NCBI GenBank assembly: GCA_945862385.1
Contig: CAMAXV010000018.1
Coordinates: forward strand, 1-51,374
Source: Chitinophaga pinensis
GTDB taxonomy: Bacteria; Bacteroidota; Bacteroidia; Chitinophagales; Chitinophagaceae
DNA length: 51,374 bases
Direction: 5' to 3'
Each line of letters begins with the position of its first letter. The first letter of the stretch is position 1. Under the pieces are notes generated by a model, which saw nothing but the letters and a program-made list of their open reading frames with translations, ran no database searches and was not told where the DNA came from. Of this stretch, positions 41,201-48,291 are shown in pieces. Both the position numbers and the translations under genes were made by a program.

Positions 41201-44054
41201 CGGAGCTGACCATGGCACGCGCAGATGCCAGTACTTTTTCCCTGTCGATCTGATGCGCCCAGCTGTTCCAGCCATTCCATCCAATTGGAGGTGTAAGTGC
41301 AATGGTATCTCCTATCCTGATATGCAGCTCCTGTTTAACGCTTCCATGCGTATTTGATGCCGTCAGTTTTACCCTGTAATGTCCACTTTTCGCAACATTA
41401 CCGGTAATAATCCCGGTCTGCCTGTCAAGCTTCAACCCTGCTGGCAATCCTGATGCCTCAAACTGCATGGGTCTCTTTCCGGATGCAGCAATGGCAAACA
41501 GAAAAGGATGACCGGGTCTTGCACCATAAACGGTTGCACTGTTGATCCGTGGAGTATTTGCGGCGACTGGCGTCTGCATATATTTTTCAATTTCATTAGG
41601 CACCTGAAGAGGCATTGCGCCTTCCTCCATGACGAGCATGGCATCAGCCCAATTACCATATGTCCGTTTGTTACTGATTCCTTTCACCTCATCAGTCACC
41701 AACAAACCCAGCCTTTGTATGCCTTGCAGATCGATGTCAATAATTTCTGCAGGATCGCCTACAGACATGGGCTTGCTTTGATACATTACTTTCCCGTCTC
41801 CCAGCACATAAAAACGGATAGGAATTGCTTTGTTGCCCATATCGTCTGCACCCACCTTTGCATGCATTCTTAATCCCTTGCCGTTTAGCTGGAACGGCAG
41901 CACACTAACCGACTGTAATCCAATGCCGCGATTGAAATAGGTTCCGGCAATCCGCATGGAATCTTTCTGATAATTTGTTCCGGTTGCAACCGGACGAATG
42001 CCTTCAGAAAAAGACTGGATGGGAAGTTTATCGAGGAAAACAGTATCAGCAGGGATGGAGCGTGTCAGCTTCAATAGTTTGACCCCGTGATGAGGAATCA
42101 GCAAATCCGTGGTTCCCGAAGGCACATTCAAATCTTTTTGTTGCCAGATATCACGCAAATTCCAGCGGCCTTGCAATCCCAATCTGAGTGGATCTAATCT
42201 GAAATTGGCAGCGGGCTCATCACCCCACCGGAAATAGGTCTGTGGATCTTTTCCATACGCTGCTGTATTGAAGAGTCCAACTGCATAATTGCCATCAGCC
42301 AAGGGTTTCAGCCATACCTGAACACCATTTTCCTCAGCCACCAGGCGGGCAGATTCTCCACCAGGATCCTGATCAATGGCGATAACCTCGTCATTCGTAA
42401 GTAAGTTGAGTGTAAATAGGTCGAGCTGATCAATAGGACAGCCAACAAGCATGGGGGCACTCAGTAAGGCAAAGAGACTGACATGACTGTATTGTTCATC
42501 CGGTGTGAGTCTGGATGGATGCATTTCAGAACCGGTAGTAACATTGCCGAGGATCATCATATCCGGATCATTCCAATGACCCGGCTTGCTGAAAGGCGCC
42601 CATTTATCCAGTGTAAACGTTGTTTTATACAATCCATGCCAGCTGTCACGGATATCCGGACCAGTACGCCATAAGTTAGCCAGCTTTTGCCATTCATCTG
42701 CCAATGTAAAAGGGGCTGAGTTGGAAATACTGTATATAATATCACGATCAACAGTTTCCAGGGCTTCTGACATGCGTCTGGCAGACTCCTTTTCAATCTT
42801 CCAATCGTACTTAAGGTAATCAACTCCCCAGGCTGCAAACTGCCTGGCATCAGCTTTTTCAAAGCTGTAAGGCCCACGGTATCGGTAGGCCCGTTTGTTG
42901 GCCACAATTGAATCTGGAAATGCTCCATCAGGGAAAATAGAAGAGCCCCCAGGATATCCGGCATAGCTGGTGATCATAGGAGTAGAATAAACCCCTAATT
43001 TCAATCCGAGTCGGTGTATGGAATCAATCATGGATTTAAACTCCGGAAATTTAGCATTTGCCTGAAGTGCATGATCAGGACCTGACCGAACACCCTGCCA
43101 GGCATCGTCAATATTGACGTATGTCCACCCATAATTCTTTAAGCCTTTTTCCACCATGGCATTTGCTGAAGCCAATACTTTTTCTCTGTCTATGTTCCTT
43201 GACCATGAATTCCAGCCATTCCAGCCCATAGGCGGGGTCAGGGCTATGGTTTCACCAATACGTATTGTCAATTCCCTGTGACTGCTGCCATGTACATTGG
43301 TGGCAGTAATCCAAACCTTGAAATCCTTTTTCTCTTTTACTACACCTGTAATCTGACCGCTTAGAGAATCCAGCACCAATCCTGCCGGTAAACCTTCTGC
43401 ATAAAATTTCACAGGTTTTTGTCCCGATGCTACAACCGTATACAAAAACGGATTACCTGGTCTGGCACCGAAAACAGCAGGACCATTTATTTTGGGTATC
43501 AATGAAGGTTTGGGAGTGAGCAGATAGCGGTCTCCATTATTGGGGATATGTCCTGGCTGGCTGTTGCCTTTCATCACAAACCTTGCATCGGCCCAATTCG
43601 TAAAGACCCTGTTCTGGTTTTCGTCATTTACGAGTACCAGTAATCCTAAACGCCTGACACCACGTAAATCCACTTTCACTTCCTTTGCCTTATCGCCCCG
43701 GCGCATATCACCACTTTCAAATAAAATTTTCCGGTCGCCCAGCACATAAAACCGATGCAGGATTGTCTGACTGCCTTCATCGTCAACACCCACATGCGCC
43801 CGAAAAGAAATTGCATTGCCATCCAGTTGAAAGGCCAGGATACTGGTTGACGCTACACCGATTCCGCGTGAATATTTTTTACCCGCAATAGCTAAGGGAC
43901 CTCCACCCTGGTTGGTTTTGGAAACAACGGCAGGAATGCCCTGAGAAAAAGACTTGATGGGCATTTCATCAAGCCATAGCGCTGTTTTTTTTTGAGCATT
44001 TACGTTTAGCGAAAAGCAAACAACAAAAAAAAAGGAAAGGGAATGCTTGAGCAT
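38253..44054 (-). CDS. Giant modular enzyme: two NPCBM-Ig-GH27 units plus unknown C-terminal module
   Basis: A 1,933-residue secreted protein (signal peptide 1-20). Unit A has an NPCBM-like domain (about 25-165), an Ig-like domain (185-268) and a GH27 domain (270-665) starting TPPMGWNGWNSW. Its nucleophile is Asp417 in YLKYDW and its acid/base is Asp467 in GPDIRDSW. Unit B repeats the set: NPCBM (672-812), Ig-like (835-915) and GH27 (919-1312) with Asp1066 and Asp1116. So both GH27 sites look intact. GH27 enzymes are mostly alpha-galactosidases or alpha-N-acetylgalactosaminidases. The last 600 residues (1330-1933) look like a helical toroid (1380-1640) followed by beta-sheets, without a family I recognise. 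It lies 4 bp after the sulfatase-GH28 gene. Confidence 0.9.
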   Translation of the reverse strand: MLKHSLSFFFVVCFSLNVNAQKKTALWLDEMPIKSFSQGIPAVVSKTNQGGGPLAIAGKKYSRGIGVASTSILAFQLDGNAISFRAHVGVDDEGSQTILHRFYVLGDRKILFESGDMRRGDKAKEVKVDLRGVRRLGLLVLVNDENQNRVFTNWADARFVMKGNSQPGHIPNNGDRYLLTPKPSLIPKINGPAVFGARPGNPFLYTVVASGQKPVKFYAEGLPAGLVLDSLSGQITGVVKEKKDFKVWITATNVHGSSHRELTIRIGETIALTPPMGWNGWNSWSRNIDREKVLASANAMVEKGLKNYGWTYVNIDDAWQGVRSGPDHALQANAKFPEFKSMIDSIHRLGLKLGVYSTPMITSYAGYPGGSSIFPDGAFPDSIVANKRAYRYRGPYSFEKADARQFAAWGVDYLKYDWKIEKESARRMSEALETVDRDIIYSISNSAPFTLADEWQKLANLWRTGPDIRDSWHGLYKTTFTLDKWAPFSKPGHWNDPDMMILGNVTTGSEMHPSRLTPDEQYSHVSLFALLSAPMLVGCPIDQLDLFTLNLLTNDEVIAIDQDPGGESARLVAEENGVQVWLKPLADGNYAVGLFNTAAYGKDPQTYFRWGDEPAANFRLDPLRLGLQGRWNLRDIWQQKDLNVPSGTTDLLIPHHGVKLLKLTRSIPADTVFLDKLPIQSFSEGIRPVATGTNYQKDSMRIAGTYFNRGIGLQSVSVLPFQLNGKGLRMHAKVGADDMGNKAIPIRFYVLGDGKVMYQSKPMSVGDPAEIIDIDLQGIQRLGLLVTDEVKGISNKRTYGNWADAMLVMEEGAMPLQVPNEIEKYMQTPVAANTPRINSATVYGARPGHPFLFAIAASGKRPMQFEASGLPAGLKLDRQTGIITGNVAKSGHYRVKLTASNTHGSVKQELHIRIGDTIALTPPIGWNGWNSWAHQIDREKVLASARAMVSSGLSNFGWSYINIDDTWQGVRSGKDFALQPNEKFRDFKAMVDTIHAMGLKVGLYSTPYISTYAGYPGGSSDYPSGGETHALISKNRQPFMRIAANRFEEADAKQMATWGIDFLKYDWRIDVNSTERMAKALRYSGRDIPLSISNSAPFEKAADWVRTTQMFRTGPDIRDSWNSLCTTTFSLDKWYPYTGPGHWPDPDMMIVGNVSTGAGLHPTRLTADEQYSHVSLYALLAAPMLIGCPIESLDSFTLNLLTNAEVIAINQDPLGKGGRMVLEEHGIQVWLKQLEDGSYGLGLFNTAEYGKTPASYFRWGNEVSRHFSLDLSRIGLNGTWRIRDAWIQQDVEHHTGMISASIPHHGVKLLRIYPTRSPKENFSIPQVASPARRKEILNSQWQGLQKNIPTTSVRDCFLFLLDALDTRSFTDEQLIRTIEQVKTRVITDSTKPSFGNMYWGWTETGGDVGDGNNVEFCVQYGILIKILFNDRLTNASRAALDDLFMKALVGVRRQPVRISYTNIYLMRVWNLVALGETYQLPAVVEEGRKAFDIWLKHVANYGNREYDSPTYSGVDLESLLLLSRFTSDVAIRQKAKDALQFFLTDIAAHYNEQGGYLAGAHSRDYNRVFGKDLLEARYMNPLLGGDNRNDQLFHQVCFSILKERGLDKEQMKLMRRNDKFILQRWDSLAHTYAFDYHGKNFSIGSSNQYYSPDDKSFIVYLHSPRIPAMPNIVYVPEGRDDHYGTWGSTGMGEKMKHLMPRGYPANGGWNKTRHLMPFQQVVQNRNEFVMLVSGDKDHNAIRDYLNSTIILPDYFDELWMGDSRINKPAVGQHVAMNSTNTFFALFEDVAIAIRVLWDNAAGNRFALHNDGFRFASNREDFELKHNAALRLTLQHPEGKKLGIAMWWKVQEGIKGDQDFAAFRRQVLGSAVDLTLTNGIIDVAVQTQAGKLGVKADLNKKLRLAYYNPFRMPEDFLFQVDGKEIDKKFKYIYR
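40119..43997 (-). repeat. Internal tandem duplication of a GH27 unit
   Basis: Two consecutive units of about 645 codons, 42060-43997 and 40119-42059, encode the same domain order. Long stretches are near-identical at protein level, for example IDREKVLASA, GVYSTP/GLYSTP, YAGYPGGSS, NSAPF, FRTGPDIRDSW/WRTGPDIRDSW and DEQYSHVSL. The DNA has diverged, so the duplication is not recent. Confidence 0.85.
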
Positions 44055-44058
44055 GTTA

Positions 44059-47000
44059 TTATTTGTCTACTGTTTTGATTGCTTCTGTCAGGTGAAAAGG
44101 TGAACGGATCCGGTCAACCACGATGTCTTTTGTTTGACGCATCCACAATACTGGTGCCTGCAAGGAAGTGGGGATGTCCAAATTGCTGATACTGATCTTT
44201 TGAACATCATCCATCACAACAGGAACCCTGAAGTCATCCTTTTTATATTTCAGTGTCACATTTTTCATGCTGATACCTTCCACATGACGCAGGTACATCC
44301 CCCAAGTGGGTAGTTCACCAAACATGCTGAATTCAGGGTAATTCGCTTCAGCTTCGGTAATGATATGCATTGAATCAACGGGAATATGGGTTCTCTTTTT
44401 TTGTGCACCTCCCTCGTAAATAATTTCTATGTCTTCCAACTGTACATTTTTAATCCTGTGCCCGGGTAAACCCGTAATTGAAGAAGGAAAAACATTGTGC
44501 GGGTAAAGCACCACATTGGTTTCTTTCGTTGAATGATTATGCGGCGAGATGCTGAAAATTCCACTTTCAGGAATATGAAAAGATGCAGGGTATTTCAGCA
44601 GGGGGCCTTCCAGTTCATATCCTTTATCCGGTTTGCCGGCAGGTACTTCCACTTTCACATCACGGATCAGGATGTTGCTCACACTTGAGTACACTTCATC
44701 CTTATTCCGTTTGCCCAATTTGATGAAAATAGCATTACCGGTATTTTTGGCACGTACGCCTGAAATATTTACATTTTCGATAATACCTCCGTCCACTGCT
44801 TCCAGGGCAATAGCAGAACGATAGGTATCATAAACGGTGATGTTGCGGACGGTAATATTTTTGAATCCGCCATGGGATGCCGTTCCCATTTTAAATGCGC
44901 TTGCACTGGAACGCATGATACAATTTTCAACCAGGATATTGTCGCAGAAACCATTACGGGATTCAGACTTCAGACAAACCGCATCATCTGCGGTATTGAA
45001 ACTGGAATTCATCACTTTAACATAGCTGCAGTTGTCGAGGTCTATCCCGTCATTGTTCCAGTAAGCCGTACTTTCCACTTTGATGCTGTCAAATTCCATG
45101 TTCCGGCTATTTTGCAACTTCAACACCCAGGATGTGGCGTCTTTGAAAGTCACACTTCTTACATGCACGTTGGTGCAGTTATTCATCCACAAGAGATGCC
45201 CTCTGTTTTTTTCAGTTGGCCTTTTTGTTTTCCATTCAGGATCTGAAATCAATCCTGCCTCCAGGTTTTTGAAAATATCTTTCATCAACTCCCGTCCATT
45301 GCCATCTATGGTTCCGGAACCGGTAATCCAGACATTATTCAGATCCTTTCCTTTGAGAAGGCTGATTGGAGACGCATCGCCATAATCTTTCCGAAAAGGA
45401 GACCCCAGCAATACCGCTCCTTTTTGCAGGTGAATATCTACATTAGACCGCAGGGTTAAGGGAGCTATGAGGTATCTGCCTTCCGGTATCACGACTCTTC
45501 CGCCTCCGTTGGCAGAAACCTGTTCAATGGCATCCTGAATTATCCGTGTATTGTTTGTTACCCCATCACCTTTAGCCCCCAAAGTGGTGACAACAACGTC
45601 CTTGACTTTTGATACTTTCCGAACGCCAACCCGAGCAGCCCAAACTTCATAGTCGTTTTGTAGTTGTGTTACCAATGCAGGTTTTTTTGCAGACAAGTCA
45701 TTTACTTCTGTAGGATCATCTTTCAGGTTATACAGGGCCCAGCTTTCATCTTCCAGTTCCTGAACCAATTTCCAGTCTCCCCACCTCACAGCCCTGTTTC
45801 CTTCATGCTCCCAGAAGATTTTACGTTCTGGATTTTTTTTGCCTGTCCATAAGTGAGACAAACTTTTACCTGGCACATCAAGTGGATCAGCACCGGCCAG
45901 TTCAAGGCTTGTGGGGAGGAGATCCATCACATGTCCGTAGCCATCGTGAAAACCTTTTCCGGGTTTTATGCCTGCTGGCCACTGAATAATGAAAGAGGTG
46001 TTCATACCTCCCTCATGCATGTAATGTTTGTATTTTTTGAAAGGTGTACTCGAAACATTGGCCCAAGGCTCGCCATAGATGGCATAAGAACCTTTTTCTC
46101 CAATTTTAGTGGAGGGGTCATTGAGTAATTTTGTGTTAACAGTTTCTGCACAAGCCCCATTGTCTGATAAGAAAATAATTACTGTATTGTCATACTGACC
46201 AGTCTGCTTAAGCTGTTCAACAAGTCTGCCGATATTCTGGTCCATTCTGTCAATCATGGCAGCATACACTGCCATCTTTCTGATCCAGTCAGCCTTGTCT
46301 TCAACAGAGTCCCAGCTTGGTATATGCCCGGGCTTATCGGTAAGTTTATACCTGTTGTCAATCAGTCCGATTGCTTTCATGCGCTGATACCTTTCAGACC
46401 TGATTTTGTCCCAACCTTTGGCATAAATTTTTTCATACTTCACGATATCCTCCTCCAATGCGTGAAGTGGAAAATGCGGTGCTGTATAGGCCAGGTAAAG
46501 AAAAAACGGATCATCTTTTCTGTTTTTCTGATGCTCATCAAGAAAAGCCATGGCCTGATCTGTAAAAGCATCCGTCATGTAATGACCATTTGAAGGAATG
46601 GTATATTCTTCATCATTCAACACAAAAAACCGCTTGGCCCTTTCCTGTGGTGTAATCTCATAAAAACTCGACGCCCCGGATATTAAGCCATAGTATCTGT
46701 CAAACCCTCTTTTTCTTGGCCAGTGCTCCTTCCTTTCGCCTACATGCCATTTACCAGACATATACGTTCCATATCCTGCCTTTTTCAGCTCTTCTGCAAT
46801 GGTGGGATATTTGTCATCCAGAAAGCCCTGGTATGAACCAGGCTTATACTTGGCATTTGCAAGGGTTACCATCTGACCAATGCCAACCTGATGCGGATAC
46901 TGCCCTGTTAGTAATGATGCTCTTGTAGGACAGCATCTTGAATTATTATAGAAACTTCTAAGCTTTAAGCCATTAGCTGCCAGCTTGTCAAGATTCGGTG

Positions 47001-47205
47001 TCTTTATTTCACTCCCATAGCATCCGAGGTCTGAATATCCCATATCATCAGCCATGATGTAAACAAAATTGGGCCTTGCAGCTTTAGGGGACTTGTTGAC
47101 GGGATTGTTGAAAGAAGTAAACAACATCCAGCCTGCAAGCAGTTTTATGATTTTTGCAGAAAAAGTCAAGATGCCGTTATGGAAATTGGAACCGGCTTTA
47201 TACAT
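44059..47205 (-). CDS. Sulfatase - GH28 (polygalacturonase-type) fusion
   Basis: A 1,048-residue protein with an N-terminal hydrophobic segment (about 16-32). A sulfatase domain spans about 44-525: PNFVYIMADDMGYSDLGCYG, site CCPTR at 91-95 (Cys91), MSGKWHVGERKEHW and IIFLSDNGACAET. A beta-helix GH28-like domain spans about 536-1040: TLGAKGDGVTNNTRIIQDAI, GTIDGNGREL, WNNDGIDLDNC (Asp718), NTADDAVCLKS (Asp739, Asp740), GTASHGGFKNI (His777) and YRSAIALEA (Arg795). The GH28 catalytic Asp trio and His are thus present. The fusion would remove a sulfate and cleave a galacturonic-type linkage. It follows LacI by 17 bp. Confidence 0.9.
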   Translation of the reverse strand: MYKAGSNFHNGILTFSAKIIKLLAGWMLFTSFNNPVNKSPKAARPNFVYIMADDMGYSDLGCYGSEIKTPNLDKLAANGLKLRSFYNNSRCCPTRASLLTGQYPHQVGIGQMVTLANAKYKPGSYQGFLDDKYPTIAEELKKAGYGTYMSGKWHVGERKEHWPRKRGFDRYYGLISGASSFYEITPQERAKRFFVLNDEEYTIPSNGHYMTDAFTDQAMAFLDEHQKNRKDDPFFLYLAYTAPHFPLHALEEDIVKYEKIYAKGWDKIRSERYQRMKAIGLIDNRYKLTDKPGHIPSWDSVEDKADWIRKMAVYAAMIDRMDQNIGRLVEQLKQTGQYDNTVIIFLSDNGACAETVNTKLLNDPSTKIGEKGSYAIYGEPWANVSSTPFKKYKHYMHEGGMNTSFIIQWPAGIKPGKGFHDGYGHVMDLLPTSLELAGADPLDVPGKSLSHLWTGKKNPERKIFWEHEGNRAVRWGDWKLVQELEDESWALYNLKDDPTEVNDLSAKKPALVTQLQNDYEVWAARVGVRKVSKVKDVVVTTLGAKGDGVTNNTRIIQDAIEQVSANGGGRVVIPEGRYLIAPLTLRSNVDIHLQKGAVLLGSPFRKDYGDASPISLLKGKDLNNVWITGSGTIDGNGRELMKDIFKNLEAGLISDPEWKTKRPTEKNRGHLLWMNNCTNVHVRSVTFKDATSWVLKLQNSRNMEFDSIKVESTAYWNNDGIDLDNCSYVKVMNSSFNTADDAVCLKSESRNGFCDNILVENCIMRSSASAFKMGTASHGGFKNITVRNITVYDTYRSAIALEAVDGGIIENVNISGVRAKNTGNAIFIKLGKRNKDEVYSSVSNILIRDVKVEVPAGKPDKGYELEGPLLKYPASFHIPESGIFSISPHNHSTKETNVVLYPHNVFPSSITGLPGHRIKNVQLEDIEIIYEGGAQKKRTHIPVDSMHIITEAEANYPEFSMFGELPTWGMYLRHVEGISMKNVTLKYKKDDFRVPVVMDDVQKISISNLDIPTSLQAPVLWMRQTKDIVVDRIRSPFHLTEAIKTVDK

Positions 47206-47222
47206 AAAATCAAGTTTAATTT

Positions 47223-48254
47223 TTACAATTTGGGAGGTGAGGACTCCCTTTGAATCAGTTCCGGTGAAACAACTTTCCCAGTAGAATGACTTTCTTTAAC
47301 ACCAGACTTGATAACAGATAATAACAAATCAATCGCTTCTACAGCAATTTCACGAATAGGTTGCGCTGCAACGGTTATTGAAGGTGTAAAAAGCCTGAAA
47401 AGATCGTTATCATCAAAGCTCACCACTGCCATATCATAGGGAATTTTGATTTTCACTTTCTTCAACGCCTCTATACCATACACACCAAGATAGTTTGTTG
47501 CAAAAAACAAAGCATCCAATCCCTTTCTGCGTTTGACAAACTTTCCAATTGCTGCAACTACTTCATCGTAAGGATCATCAAAACGAACTTTCAGTACCTG
47601 CGATTTATCAATTAACAACCCGGCATCCTGCATGGCATCCCTGTATCCTCGTTCCCTTTCATCCATCTGAGACATTTCACTGATGATGGTAACAAAACCA
47701 ATGTCTTCATATCCGTTTTTGATCAGGTGCTTTGTTAAATCATAGGCCCCCTTATGATTGTCCAGCACAACATAATTGGCATCAACTTCATGGATCTGCC
47801 TGTCGAATAATACGTAAGGCACATGATCAGCAGTCAGTTTATCCAACTCATCTTTTAACCCTCGTGTGGGAGTAATAATCAGTCCGTCTACAGAGCTGTT
47901 GCGCATTTTACGAATCAGTTCTTTTGCGGTTTTGGCGTTATTATCTGTACTGCTTAGAAAAACATTATAACCTCTCTTAGACGCTTCCAATTCAATTACT
48001 TTGGCCACATTGCCAAAAAAGTAATTACCGAGATCTTCCACAATCAGTCCGATTGTATTTGACTTTCCTGTTCTTAGCAGACGTGCTGCGTTATTGGGCG
48101 TATAATCTCTTTTTACAATCAGGTCCATGACCTTATTGATGGTACTTTCACTAATACCCATCTCTTCCGCCTTTCCGTTAATTACAAATGAAACTGTTGT
48201 AATGGAAAGCTCAAGCTCCTTCGCAATATCCTTGATGGAAATCTTTTTTGTCAT
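47223..48254 (-). CDS. LacI-family transcriptional regulator
   Basis: A 343-residue protein with an N-terminal helix-turn-helix (ISIKDIAKELELSITTVSFV, then NNAARLLRTGKSNTIGLIVE as hinge and start of the ligand domain) and a periplasmic-binding-like sensor domain with VDGLIITPTRGL, LIKNGYEDIGFVTI, DALFFATNYLGVYG and AVVSFDDNDLFRLFTPSITV. It most likely senses a released sugar and controls the surrounding genes. It sits second in the run, between GH92 and the sulfatase-GH28 gene (30 and 17-bp gaps), so it may regulate its own operon. Confidence 0.93.
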   Translation of the reverse strand: MTKKISIKDIAKELELSITTVSFVINGKAEEMGISESTINKVMDLIVKRDYTPNNAARLLRTGKSNTIGLIVEDLGNYFFGNVAKVIELEASKRGYNVFLSSTDNNAKTAKELIRKMRNSSVDGLIITPTRGLKDELDKLTADHVPYVLFDRQIHEVDANYVVLDNHKGAYDLTKHLIKNGYEDIGFVTIISEMSQMDERERGYRDAMQDAGLLIDKSQVLKVRFDDPYDEVVAAIGKFVKRRKGLDALFFATNYLGVYGIEALKKVKIKIPYDMAVVSFDDNDLFRLFTPSITVAAQPIREIAVEAIDLLLSVIKSGVKESHSTGKVVSPELIQRESSPPKL

Positions 48255-48278
48255 GTTAGTTTGGATATTGATAACTTG

Positions 48279-48291
48279 CCGCTGTCAGCGG
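48279..48291. promoter_or_regulatory. Candidate LacI operator or short hairpin (13-bp palindrome)
   Basis: CCGCTG-T-CAGCGG lies over the GH92 stop codon (48285-48287) and about 25 bp before the LacI start at 48254. LacI operators are usually palindromes with a central CG pair; this one is centred on a single T, so the assignment is weak. It could also be a small intercistronic hairpin. Confidence 0.25.
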
